52,022 nucleotides of DNA from IMG/VR virus record IMGVR_UViG_3300028706_000008, positions 1 through 52,022 of that record. One strand, given 5' to 3'. Each line of letters opens with the position of its first letter. Position 1 is the first letter of the stretch. Both the position numbers and the translations under genes were made by a program. The notes beneath the pieces were generated by a model. The model was not told the origin of the DNA, made no database searches, and was given only the letters and a program-made list of their open reading frames with translations. Of this stretch, positions 31,677 through 40,444 are shown piece by piece. This stretch comes from a virus.

Positions 31677-32846
31677 TCATTTGAGGTCTCTTACGCTCCC
31701 TTGTGCTCCGAAGAAAGTTGTCCATAGTTCTCCCATAGTACGGTATAGTCCTTCTTGGCCCAGTCTGTTGATTGCGAATGGGTCACCAGTTTCTATTCCA
31801 CTCTCAAAGTATTGTGTTGGAATTGCTGTGCTGAAGTGTAAGTAATCTGTATCTAGGTAGTAAACTCTTGATAGTGTGTCTGCTGCCATGTTCTTTGTAG
31901 GAATGATTGGTACACCGTTGTATGTTGCTACGATGAAACCAGCCTCGATTCCGGGTACACCCTTTACACCGTTGTAGGTAGGGGTAACTCTCTTCTCTTC
32001 CATGAACCTCTGTTGTGATTGTAGAAGTTGCTGGATTCTCATTAGAGTATCATATCCAGTTAACATAACTTTCGGGTTTCCACCACGAATCCACATCTTT
32101 TGGAACATCTCATCTAATAAGTCTAGAGAAAGTGTTCTATCGGTTTGCGTCCCACCTACTGCGTTTACACTCATTTCAGCGTTAGACCATGTATTTGCAC
32201 TTCTGCTAATACTGTATATGTCTAGGTCACCGTTTGCGTTTATTGCATCACCGTCTGTACTTAGTCCAGTCTTAGATGCAGCACCGGCAGCGTATCCAGC
32301 AGTAACTCGGTCAAGAGACTCGAAATTATTGCCTGCTACTGTGTCAACGTCACCACACATCATCTTATTGATGACTTCTGCGTGATGTTTACCCATTTCC
32401 TCTTTCATGACTGAGCGAATATCGCCCATTCCGTCATCCTTGTCAGCAAGGAAGATAGCAGTTTCAGACATATCGAATGTGTGAGCGATAGTCTTAGGTT
32501 TTGCTGCCACATGTTGGAATGCTGGTTTAATAGTTTCAGGTAGTGTGCCGTTCTCAGCAATACCGCTACCAGCAATTGCTCCGCTGTTTGGCCTATCGGT
32601 GATAACTCGCCATCCACTTCTATCCCATGGTTTCTTTGGTAGGATAGAGAATGCGTTAAATTCTTGATTTAATTGTGACCATACTTTGCGACCATAGATT
32701 GCTTGGTATGTACCACCTGTTGTTGACAGCATAGGGCTGTCGGCCTTGAGTAATTCACTACCTGAGTATGAGTAACCCATTGCGTTACCTGCTCCATAGT
32801 AGTATCTTTCCATGTCTGTTATTGTTCGTACGTAATTTCGTGCCAT
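31677..32846 (-). CDS. Major capsid protein, HK97 fold, 389 aa
   Basis: The gene follows the prohead protease directly, the standard arrangement. The sequence has an N-terminal region with FSILPKKPWDRSGWRVITDR, an extended arm or E-loop candidate, a long helix (MKEEMGKHHAEVINKMM), a P-domain segment (LLDEMFQKMWIRGGNPKVML) and C-terminal strands (PGIEAGFIVATYNGVPIIPT, then VYYLDTDYLHF). These are typical of archaeal and bacterial HK97-fold major capsid proteins of about 390 residues. No large N-terminal delta domain is obvious, in line with scaffolding supplied separately by the protease-scaffold gene and its paralogue. GGAGATG precedes ATG 32846. Confidence 0.85.
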   Translation of the reverse strand: MARNYVRTITDMERYYYGAGNAMGYSYSGSELLKADSPMLSTTGGTYQAIYGRKVWSQLNQEFNAFSILPKKPWDRSGWRVITDRPNSGAIAGSGIAENGTLPETIKPAFQHVAAKPKTIAHTFDMSETAIFLADKDDGMGDIRSVMKEEMGKHHAEVINKMMCGDVDTVAGNNFESLDRVTAGYAAGAASKTGLSTDGDAINANGDLDIYSISRSANTWSNAEMSVNAVGGTQTDRTLSLDLLDEMFQKMWIRGGNPKVMLTGYDTLMRIQQLLQSQQRFMEEKRVTPTYNGVKGVPGIEAGFIVATYNGVPIIPTKNMAADTLSRVYYLDTDYLHFSTAIPTQYFESGIETGDPFAINRLGQEGLYRTMGELWTTFFGAQGSVRDLK

Positions 32847-32875
32847 TTTATTTCATCTCCATTTTATATTCTATA

Positions 32876-33694
32876 TCACTCAAAAGCCTTAGATGCCAAG
32901 TTATGAACTTCATCCCATGACATTTTTGCTAAATCTTCTGTTGAAGGAACTGTTAGTGTTGGTGCATCAGCATCCGATTTTGTGATTTGCTCTCCAGTTT
33001 CTGTTGGAGTGGTGATTGCTTCAATACGCTCCGAAAGTGCGCTGATTGCTTTGTTTATCTCATCTAGTGGTCCACGTGCATCATATGCTGCTGCTTCTGC
33101 TTTTGCAACTTCTGTTGTACGCTCTGACGCATATCGAGATGCGAAATCATTTTCTAGAGAGCCACGGAACTCTTCTTCAAGAGCCGCTGCTTTGTATACT
33201 TCATACGCAGACTCAATGTCTGAGTCTGTAAGTGATGCTGGGTTAATGAAATCTGATTTCTTCACTCCACCGCCTGTGGTTGCTGCGATAGCACCGGTTG
33301 ATGGGTTTCCACCTTCTTGTGTTCTACCCGGTGCTTGACCAGTTAGACCTTTGTGGTTAGCCTGAATTTCTTCAGGTGTAGAGCCTAGGTTGGCTTTCTC
33401 TAAGTCGTCGAAGTGAGTACGTGCCTCGGCAGTATTTACTCCAGCACTCTTTAGAGTGTCTTCCATCCAGTTAAGGTAATCAGAAGTAATTACATCAGAG
33501 TATTCTGACTTTTCTACTTCCTCTACTGCCGCTACTTCTTCTTTCTTCTTGTCATCTTTCTTATCGTCGTCTTTCTTCTCTTCAAGGAAAGCAGGTTTTT
33601 CGCCCTTTTCCATATCGTCAAGCCGACCTTCTAAACGCGAAAGTACGCTACCAAGTTGTTTCATCATTTCATTATCATTTTCTGTTTCTGTCAT
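32876..33694 (-). CDS. Nested scaffold protein from internal start, 272 aa (proposed)
   Basis: Inside the protease-scaffold gene, ATG 33694 (Met182) begins MTETENDNEM and is preceded by GGAAGTGA with a 5-base spacer, one mismatch from GGAGGTGA. It lies at the protease/scaffold boundary. The paralogous separate gene at 40801 starts with the same codons (ATGACAGAAACAGAA). Nested scaffolds of this kind are known, for example lambda Nu3 within C. The internal start has not been tested. Confidence 0.5.
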   Translation of the reverse strand: MTETENDNEMMKQLGSVLSRLEGRLDDMEKGEKPAFLEEKKDDDKKDDKKKEEVAAVEEVEKSEYSDVITSDYLNWMEDTLKSAGVNTAEARTHFDDLEKANLGSTPEEIQANHKGLTGQAPGRTQEGGNPSTGAIAATTGGGVKKSDFINPASLTDSDIESAYEVYKAAALEEEFRGSLENDFASRYASERTTEVAKAEAAAYDARGPLDEINKAISALSERIEAITTPTETGEQITKSDADAPTLTVPSTEDLAKMSWDEVHNLASKAFE

Positions 33695-34237
33695 TTTATT
33701 CACTTCCGTGTTGTTATCTTCTTTTAGTATGCTAAATGTTGCTTCGGGATTGATGCCTTTTTCACAAATCGTTATTTCATGAAGTTCCAGTTTGCTTATT
33801 TCTTGGTAGTCTCCTCGTTTTGGGTCTGATTTTCTGACTCTTTTAAACGCTTGACCACCGATACTGAATCCTCTGAGAACGCCTTTTCTGATTTCTGCTG
33901 AAACCTCTTTTGCTTTCTCGATGTCGTCTCGTAATTTTACAACTACAAACATTCCGACATCATCGACTTCGCTTTTCCACAACCTCCCTTCATTATCTGT
34001 GTAATTCGGTACAACGTCTCCAATTTGTATATTACTGTGAGCCAATTGAACATTTCTGTATGACGGATTTTCCATGAATTTCCGAAATGCGTGTTTCAAT
34101 GCCTCCTTTGTTATTACGTCGCCTTGCTTGTCTACAACTTCAACGCTGGCATAACCAGCAACGATGAGGTCATTAGCACCCTTGAGGATACTAATTGGGC
34201 CATCGCCGTTTCTGAATAGTTGTTGACTACCGAGCAC
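32876..34237 (-). CDS. Prohead protease-scaffold fusion, 453 aa
   Basis: GTG at 34237 has GGTGA 6 bases upstream. Residues about 20-170 match HK97-type (S78-like) prohead proteases: VAGYASVEVVDKQGDVITKE, a likely catalytic His67 in QLAHSNIQIG, Ser125 in RGFSIGGQAF, and the LELHEITICEKGINPEA end. Residues 182-453 form a scaffold-like region: coiled coil (SVLSRLEGRLDDMEKGEK), a Lys/Glu-rich linker, then helices, ending with MSWDEVHNLA in the last 15 residues. The scaffold part probably interacts with the capsid protein and is digested on maturation. Met182 has its own ribosome-binding site, and the 40445-40801 gene is a paralogue of this half. Confidence 0.85.
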   Translation of the reverse strand: MLGSQQLFRNGDGPISILKGANDLIVAGYASVEVVDKQGDVITKEALKHAFRKFMENPSYRNVQLAHSNIQIGDVVPNYTDNEGRLWKSEVDDVGMFVVVKLRDDIEKAKEVSAEIRKGVLRGFSIGGQAFKRVRKSDPKRGDYQEISKLELHEITICEKGINPEATFSILKEDNNTEVNKMTETENDNEMMKQLGSVLSRLEGRLDDMEKGEKPAFLEEKKDDDKKDDKKKEEVAAVEEVEKSEYSDVITSDYLNWMEDTLKSAGVNTAEARTHFDDLEKANLGSTPEEIQANHKGLTGQAPGRTQEGGNPSTGAIAATTGGGVKKSDFINPASLTDSDIESAYEVYKAAALEEEFRGSLENDFASRYASERTTEVAKAEAAAYDARGPLDEINKAISALSERIEAITTPTETGEQITKSDADAPTLTVPSTEDLAKMSWDEVHNLASKAFE

Positions 34238-34282
34238 ACTAATTCACCATACGTAAAACCTTACTACATATATGCTACGGGA

Positions 34283-37200
34283 CTACTCATCAAGGCTTCT
34301 TTCATTAAAAACGCTAGACTGCTCTACGGATTGCCTCTTTTTCTGTTTTCTACCCGGATAATCTTCCGGCTTCTCCAAGTCCTCAGTAGGGCGCTTCTTC
34401 ATATCCCAATCGGGCAAAGCCTGCTCTGCCGTAAGAGAAGTAGGTCCACGAGGGCTTTCAACACCGCCCCCAACATCTATTCCTAATCCTCTTCCAGCCA
34501 TGTTACTATGGCCTTTTTGCATTTTATCTAAGGCTCTTTCAATTAGTAATAGCGCCTTCGCCATATCGTTTGGCTTCATAATTAAGTTTCTATCTTTCTT
34601 AGGTTTCAAGATGCCAGCGCTTTCTTCTTCTATCTCTTCTTCGTTTAACTCAGGTTCAATCTGTGTCTCTTCCCCTACCTTCTCTTGTATTTCAATTTGC
34701 GTTTCTTCTTTTAACAATTCAATTAAACCGTCTTGCCAATAAGACTCAAGGCTTTTTGCTAACCGTATAGAGTAATCCGAATTGGTTATTTCACCGATAG
34801 CGGCTACAGGGTTCACGGCCTTCTCATCTACAATATCGTATTTCACAACATCTTCGGGTAATCTGATGATAAAGTGACTATCATCAATCTCCATAGTAAA
34901 AGGCACATGGTACAAAATATCAGATTTAGCAAGTAATACCCACTTTGGATGCTTCTCTTCTCCTTTCATGTAAGTAGACTTTGCATCACGAAGCAATAAC
35001 TTATCAGAATCTTTACCCAATTCTTTTACCGCACCTTCTAGTCCAACTTCATCTGTAATTCTAATATCAGATGGACTAGGTATGAATACAGGGTGGTAAC
35101 TCTCAAACTGCCCTCTTAAGATTTTAATGCGCTCTCTTGTAGTTAGTTCAGTAACTTCATCCTTATCATATGACAAAATGTCATTAATATAGAAATCACC
35201 ATCATCCATTATTCCGTCAACAACATAATTTTTCTTACACGCCGCTTTGAATGAATCTCTTAATTCATCACTACAAGATTGCTTCACGCCATTTTCGTCT
35301 TCTATTGCTATTCTACCATTCTTTTTACTAACTTTACATCTTGTACCATCTTTGTGAATAGACACAACCCATTCACCAGTAAAGCCTCTTAATTCAGACA
35401 TGTCTTTAAGTTCAAAGATTCTATGTAGTGGCTCTATTAGTGGTATTTCTTTAGGTAAATCTGCTTTAGATACATTCTGATAATCATCACTTGGTGTTTC
35501 ACCATCAATATTTTGAGTCATTTGTGCGGGATATTGAGCAAAGGGTTCTGCATTAGTTAACATAGATTGTATATTTTCAGGCGAATGTGAATCTCGAAGT
35601 AAAGACTGTAGATAACTAAAAGGCACAGAAGGGAAGTTCTCTTCACTCATATTAGTGCCTACAACAGAGTTACCATCAAAATCGTGTTCTGTACCAATTT
35701 CTGCTTTTTTTCCACTCCAACCCCAATCCATTAGACCGCTGGTGAACTGGTCGGTTGGAGTTGCACCCTCAAGACTTCTAAGTGGTTTTACTTGCTCATT
35801 ACCCCAACCAATGCTGTGAATTGTTTTAGGTTCAACTTTAGATTTCAAATCAATATCAGGGCTAGTGTCAAAAGAAAGAATGTTACTAGCCATATCTTTT
35901 CTTCTAGCATGGTGATACTCTAATGACTTCCGCCCTTCTCTACTTTCGTGTAATAAAGTGCCTTCATTGCTTTTATTATGAGCGTTAGTTTGTTTACTTT
36001 TTACACCTAAAGGAGTAGGTGCTTGGTGATATTGTAAACCATAATTATCTAATTTTTGTTCTTGTCTAGCATTTTGATGTAAAAAGTCTATACTGTTATA
36101 AATTTGATTATTACCTATGAACTCAGTAACTGCTCTATCGTAATCATTGTTTTTAGTTGTAGAAGCCCTCCCTGCTTTCTTATGTCCTTCGGGATATACG
36201 TTACCAGTATCTTTTCTTGCAGGTGGAAATTTTCCACGAGCCTCTCTTAATGTATTATCTAGATGAGTGTGTACATCTCCATTTCCGTCTACTCCGAACA
36301 TTTCTTTATTTTCAGGATTCCATTGTAATCCCATTGTAGCAAGTTGTCCTAAACTATACCCATGTACTGGACCGGATAAAGTATCTAAGTATCTCTGTGC
36401 GTGCTCTTTATGCGCATCATCGTTTGGTAAATCTAACATTTCTAAGACATCGTTAACATTATGTTTACTAGGGTCAATTACATTATCTGTTACTTTACCA
36501 ATCTGTTTCATCCCTTTGGCTAAATTATATTGTATATCAGATGACATATCTTCTTCTTCGGATGAGTGGGTGTGTGCACTAATCTTTACATTGTGGTCTC
36601 CATTAACATAAAGATGTCTTTGCGCATCTTTTACACCTCTCAAAATATTTAGTAAAGCCTTAGGATTATCTTCATGGAATGCGTCGGGTTTCTTTTTTAG
36701 AATTGCAGGTGCAATTACTGTTCTAAATATCTCTGCAATCCCGCCTCTATCGCTTCCGTGAGCCTCTTCCATGTATTTTCGTACATTGCCAAAGTCGCCA
36801 CGTGGTTTGGATTGCCCTCCATATTCTCTTTGTCTCTTTGTTGCAGTTGCGTATTGTTCTTGTAATGGCTGAAGCATACTTTTTAGGTATTTTATTTTTT
36901 CAGGGTCATCTGTATTTTCAAATTCTTCTTGTATAGATAGTAACTCGTCAAAGAAGCCTTTGGGTAAAGTATCTTTAGGATTTTTAATATAACTAGATGG
37001 TAATGCAGTCATAACGTCATCTATATCATCACCTGTACTCAAATAATTAGGATTATTTTCTATATCTTTGAAGTTTAAGAATCTCTGCGCTGGGTTATTA
37101 GGCGGGCTAGTACTACCATTTACTGTTGCACGATAATGCGATTCACCTGCTAAATTTCTAACAGATGATTCACCTTGAATATTATATTGTTGTTGTTGTT

Positions 37201-39892
37201 CTTTAGTCAATTTACTATATTTCTCTCTCGACATTATATTTCTAGCACTTGTCTGAGTATAAGCGTTAGATGTAAGATTGCCCGTCAAATATTTAGTAAG
37301 TGAACTATTATACTTTTTATCTAGACCGTGTTCTAACAAAGGTGCTAAACCGGGAGACCGAGTATGGTCGTGGTCACTACTGTTTGTTTTGGTGTTTCTA
37401 CCCTTACCCGTTTTAGTTCCAGTTAAATTTTGAGAGTGTGAAGTTGTATCTGTTTTTGATAAAATACCTAAAGCGGAGTAATGATTTTGTTGTTTTGTAG
37501 GTAAGTAGTCAGAATGAAGGTGACCGTAAGCCCCCACAGTAGAAGGGTTTGCATCTATCACATTGTCTGCGTCTTTAACACCAAAAGGTGATGTAGAACC
37601 TGCTTTCAAGGTACTTATTCCTTTCTCCATATTATGATTTAATTTATATTCTATAAGTGACTTCAAAGTAGGTTTTACATCACCTTTTGATGTAAGACCT
37701 TCTGATTTAAAATCATGTAAAATTTCCATAAGCGTAGTAATAGGTCTACCAACACCACCTCGATTAGTAAATGACTGAGAAAACGGATATGCTAGAGTTC
37801 TGAGTTTACCTTCATGGTCATAGTAGTTTTTTTCTTCTCCTTCTTCTAAAAGAGGATTATCTTTTCTAGGCCCGTTCGGTGCTCTAAACGTTCCCATTCC
37901 ATTCCTTATATCTTTAGATTTATTAGCAATACCTGTACTTCTATCTATATTTTTCAGAACTTCTTTCATTATATTTTTTTCTAAGAAAGGTTTTTTTTGA
38001 CCTTTAAACATAGGATGTAGTGAGTTAGTTAAATCATTTTTATTATATCCTACTAAAGTGTGTAATCCTTCAGGACTTAAAACTACATCACTACCCGCAT
38101 GTATTTTTTTACCAAATGCTTCTTTCATAGTTTTACCTTGACTAAGGCTTTTTTGATATTCTCCTATATCTCTTGCATCAAATGGTGGTAAATTACTTTT
38201 TCCGGGCGCTATTGTTGTCTCACCACTTTCTTCATCAGTCGTTAATTTCCCTTCTTCGTATTCTAGTAATTTATCCCCTTCGTGATGCTCTTCTAAATTT
38301 CTAATTAACGCTTCATGGGCAGTTTCATCAAACAATTTAGTCTTTACAAGTTTCGGTTTATATTCACCAGTTTTTTTATCTTTTACCATTCTTTCTATAT
38401 ACTTAAAACGCTCACCATGATATGGAAAATTATCTTTTATTAATGTGTCTTTTAATGCCTTAGATACCACTCCTTCAGTTCCTGTTTTTAGATTGTCAGT
38501 ATTTGCTTCTATGTGTTTAGCCTTATTTGGGCCAGCGTGCATTTGACTTCTAGTCCAATGGTCTACTTCTGCATTATTCCTCATTTGCAGATTTGCTTTT
38601 ATTCGATGCATGTGTATTCTTTGACCATCAGGTAAAGTAACTGATTGATGTGCTGGGTCATCGGTACCGTGTTCGTTTATATGCTTCATGACTAAACTTC
38701 TTTCTTTTGGATTCAAGAACTCTAAACCATGATTCCATGTATCCCAACCCATTCCATGCCCATGAGGTATTTTCTTCACATCTTCTAACGTAGATTCACC
38801 ACGTCTGTCTATATTTTCATAAACGTTAGTACTAGTCTTAGGATTTATTTTCTCTTCAAAAATATCATTACTATCTAACTTTCTCATTCTATCATTAAAA
38901 TGAGTCTCTTCTAAATCCTCACCATCTTCTTCTAATTGTTTTACACGTTCGGGGTAATCTTTTTTCCATCTTTCAAAATCTCTAATTCTTATATCATCTT
39001 GATGATTCATACTACCTTCATGACCATCGTTACCACCTAAGAAAGACATTTTGTGACTTTCAGTACCTTTATTTATACCATGATATATACCGTGTTTTAC
39101 ATTTTTTACAGTCTTAAACTCATCTTCTTTCTTACCAGTTGCTATTCCAGTTTTATCCTTAATAGCCTCTCCGACTTTAACTAACTCTCGAATATCCTGT
39201 ACGCCTGTTTTATCTTTATTAGTATGGAAAGACTTGTGTGCATTTTCTATATCTTTACCTTTCTTCGCCCATCCAAAATCAGAAAGATAATAATTTCGTA
39301 ATGTGCTTTCCCACTCAGGCATACTGGTATCTACTCTTCTTCTACGCATAGGGTGATTTTTTTCACTAAATGGATTAGCGTCTTTATAATGTTCTGTTGG
39401 CCTTAATATGGCCTCATTTGTTTCATCCTTGTGGTCAAACTCAATCGTATGAGGGTTTATTTCAGGCCACAAAGCATGTCTCATTGAATCGGGAATTAAA
39501 TTTCTTTCGTGGTAACTTAGATAATCTTCACCATCTTTTTGTGGAGAATGTAGTTTGTAATTATGTTTTTTATTATCATTTTCGTTCCATGCACGCTTTA
39601 CTCTATTTTTCCATTCATGATTACTACCATACACTTTATCCATAGCAGGTCTATGACCGTGTAAAGTACCAGTCTCTCCTTGCTTTTTCTTTGCCTTAGT
39701 CAAGACATAGTTGCTATAAGAGTCACAGACTAAATCTAGCCCTATCTTATCATAAGTTATGTCATGATTTTCTAGATTTATTTTAGAAAGTAAGTAATCA
39801 CCGACTTCTTGTTCGGGATTAGTGTTATCAAAAATTGCTTTCATCAATTCAGTACGGTGTCTGATGTATACTTCTGCGGCATCTTCTTCCAT
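34283..39892 (-). CDS. Giant head-region protein with degenerate DNA-ligase-like domain, 1869 aa
   Basis: ATG at 39892 has GAGGTGAT 3 bases upstream. Residues 1-1450 are polar, rich in Lys/His/Asn/Glu, with no domain I recognise and many helical segments. Residues 1480-1656 follow the order of ATP-dependent DNA ligase adenylation domains. These are GEWVVSIHKDGTRCKV (motif I region), VVDG and FYINDILSYD (motif III/IIIa), TTRERIKIL, GLEGAVKEL (motif IV) and KWVLLAK (motif V). The motif I lysine of KxDGxR is replaced by His1513, with Lys1514 beside it, so catalysis is doubtful. The C-terminus is acidic, then Lys/Arg-rich. It precedes the protease and capsid genes and may be an internal head protein. 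Confidence 0.75.
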   Translation of the reverse strand: MEEDAAEVYIRHRTELMKAIFDNTNPEQEVGDYLLSKINLENHDITYDKIGLDLVCDSYSNYVLTKAKKKQGETGTLHGHRPAMDKVYGSNHEWKNRVKRAWNENDNKKHNYKLHSPQKDGEDYLSYHERNLIPDSMRHALWPEINPHTIEFDHKDETNEAILRPTEHYKDANPFSEKNHPMRRRRVDTSMPEWESTLRNYYLSDFGWAKKGKDIENAHKSFHTNKDKTGVQDIRELVKVGEAIKDKTGIATGKKEDEFKTVKNVKHGIYHGINKGTESHKMSFLGGNDGHEGSMNHQDDIRIRDFERWKKDYPERVKQLEEDGEDLEETHFNDRMRKLDSNDIFEEKINPKTSTNVYENIDRRGESTLEDVKKIPHGHGMGWDTWNHGLEFLNPKERSLVMKHINEHGTDDPAHQSVTLPDGQRIHMHRIKANLQMRNNAEVDHWTRSQMHAGPNKAKHIEANTDNLKTGTEGVVSKALKDTLIKDNFPYHGERFKYIERMVKDKKTGEYKPKLVKTKLFDETAHEALIRNLEEHHEGDKLLEYEEGKLTTDEESGETTIAPGKSNLPPFDARDIGEYQKSLSQGKTMKEAFGKKIHAGSDVVLSPEGLHTLVGYNKNDLTNSLHPMFKGQKKPFLEKNIMKEVLKNIDRSTGIANKSKDIRNGMGTFRAPNGPRKDNPLLEEGEEKNYYDHEGKLRTLAYPFSQSFTNRGGVGRPITTLMEILHDFKSEGLTSKGDVKPTLKSLIEYKLNHNMEKGISTLKAGSTSPFGVKDADNVIDANPSTVGAYGHLHSDYLPTKQQNHYSALGILSKTDTTSHSQNLTGTKTGKGRNTKTNSSDHDHTRSPGLAPLLEHGLDKKYNSSLTKYLTGNLTSNAYTQTSARNIMSREKYSKLTKEQQQQYNIQGESSVRNLAGESHYRATVNGSTSPPNNPAQRFLNFKDIENNPNYLSTGDDIDDVMTALPSSYIKNPKDTLPKGFFDELLSIQEEFENTDDPEKIKYLKSMLQPLQEQYATATKRQREYGGQSKPRGDFGNVRKYMEEAHGSDRGGIAEIFRTVIAPAILKKKPDAFHEDNPKALLNILRGVKDAQRHLYVNGDHNVKISAHTHSSEEEDMSSDIQYNLAKGMKQIGKVTDNVIDPSKHNVNDVLEMLDLPNDDAHKEHAQRYLDTLSGPVHGYSLGQLATMGLQWNPENKEMFGVDGNGDVHTHLDNTLREARGKFPPARKDTGNVYPEGHKKAGRASTTKNNDYDRAVTEFIGNNQIYNSIDFLHQNARQEQKLDNYGLQYHQAPTPLGVKSKQTNAHNKSNEGTLLHESREGRKSLEYHHARRKDMASNILSFDTSPDIDLKSKVEPKTIHSIGWGNEQVKPLRSLEGATPTDQFTSGLMDWGWSGKKAEIGTEHDFDGNSVVGTNMSEENFPSVPFSYLQSLLRDSHSPENIQSMLTNAEPFAQYPAQMTQNIDGETPSDDYQNVSKADLPKEIPLIEPLHRIFELKDMSELRGFTGEWVVSIHKDGTRCKVSKKNGRIAIEDENGVKQSCSDELRDSFKAACKKNYVVDGIMDDGDFYINDILSYDKDEVTELTTRERIKILRGQFESYHPVFIPSPSDIRITDEVGLEGAVKELGKDSDKLLLRDAKSTYMKGEEKHPKWVLLAKSDILYHVPFTMEIDDSHFIIRLPEDVVKYDIVDEKAVNPVAAIGEITNSDYSIRLAKSLESYWQDGLIELLKEETQIEIQEKVGEETQIEPELNEEEIEEESAGILKPKKDRNLIMKPNDMAKALLLIERALDKMQKGHSNMAGRGLGIDVGGGVESPRGPTSLTAEQALPDWDMKKRPTEDLEKPEDYPGRKQKKRQSVEQSSVFNERSLDE
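34928..35455 (-). other. Degenerate ATP-dependent ligase (nucleotidyltransferase)-like domain
   Basis: This domain region is within the 1869-residue protein, residues 1480-1656. Motifs in order: HKDGTR 1513-1518 in place of KxDGxR, VVDG 1557-1560, FYINDILSYD 1567-1576, LTTRERIKIL 1583-1592, EGAVK 1619-1623 (lysine one position early relative to EGxVxK), WVLLAK 1651-1656. The order and spacing match the ligase family; two lysine positions deviate. Confidence 0.6.
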
Positions 39893-39901
39893 ATCATCAC
39901 C

Positions 39902-40054
39902 TCAACCCCCAAGGTTGTATTTTCGGTAATATGGACATTCGCCTAAGGAAAGCCCTTTTGCTTGTTTACAACCTTCATACGCAGTTGCTCCACACATCTT
40001 GCAGGGTTCCATTTGTGCTACGCCTTTTTTGACGTACACTTTACTCAATCTCAT
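39902..40054 (-). CDS. Four-cysteine microprotein, 50 aa
   Basis: ATG at 40054 overlaps the previous stop (ATGA) and the stop at 39902 lies 9 bases before the next start. The translation begins MRLSKVYVKKGVAQMEPCKM and contains Cys18, Cys21, Cys29 and Cys40, enough for a single zinc site (CKMC, GC, EC). The end is PYYRKYNLGG. Tight packing between two genes and the Cys pattern make it a credible gene despite its size. The CxxC-x7-C-x10-C pattern looks like a small zinc-binding fold. Function unknown; it could be a minor virion component or nucleic-acid binder. Confidence 0.65.
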   Translation of the reverse strand: MRLSKVYVKKGVAQMEPCKMCGATAYEGCKQAKGLSLGECPYYRKYNLGG

Positions 40055-40443
40055 CCCTCGACGAGACGATTTACTGTATCGTGCGTGTTTACTGGAAGAA
40101 CATCTAGATTTACACTTTCACTTGTAGCACCTTTATTTGCTACATCTGTGGAATCTAAAAGACTTTGATTTGTGTTATAGAAAGCATTACGAGTTCGACC
40201 GCCACTTTCTGCGTGGAACTCGATACCTTCAGGTTCTGTAGAAAATGTAGTAGAGTAATGATGGTCGCCTTTCGCTACGTTATTGTCACAAGGACAGATA
40301 TTCTGCGCCTTTCCACTACCGCAAGGACACATTGGCTTTGCAGAATCTTTTTCAAGAGTATCTAATCTATCTGCTAGACTGTGTGCTTTCGTTAACATGT
40401 TGTATACTTCTGTTGATGCTTCTTCGTATCTAGGTCTTACCAT
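40051..40443 (-). CDS. SEC-C-like cysteine motif protein, 130 aa
   Basis: ATG at 40443 follows AAGGAGATG. An N-terminal helix (STEVYNMLTKAHSLADRLDT) is followed by MCPCGSGKAQNICPC (Cys39, 41, 50, 52), which closely resembles the SEC-C zinc motif CPCGSGKxxxxCC found at the tails of SecA and many small proteins. The second half is Ser/Thr/Asn-rich and probably disordered. It sits between the scaffold paralogue and the 50-residue Cys protein. The SEC-C motif suggests metal-dependent protein-protein contact. The role in the head is unknown. Confidence 0.7.
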   Translation of the reverse strand: MVRPRYEEASTEVYNMLTKAHSLADRLDTLEKDSAKPMCPCGSGKAQNICPCDNNVAKGDHHYSTTFSTEPEGIEFHAESGGRTRNAFYNTNQSLLDSTDVANKGATSESVNLDVLPVNTHDTVNRLVEG

Positions 40444-40444
40444 T

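Noticed and set aside
32847-32875. AT-rich TATA-like sequence before the major capsid gene
   Set aside because: It is only about 20 bases before the ATG and overlaps the ribosome-binding site, too close for an archaeal promoter driving a leadered gene; more likely an ordinary AT-rich gap.
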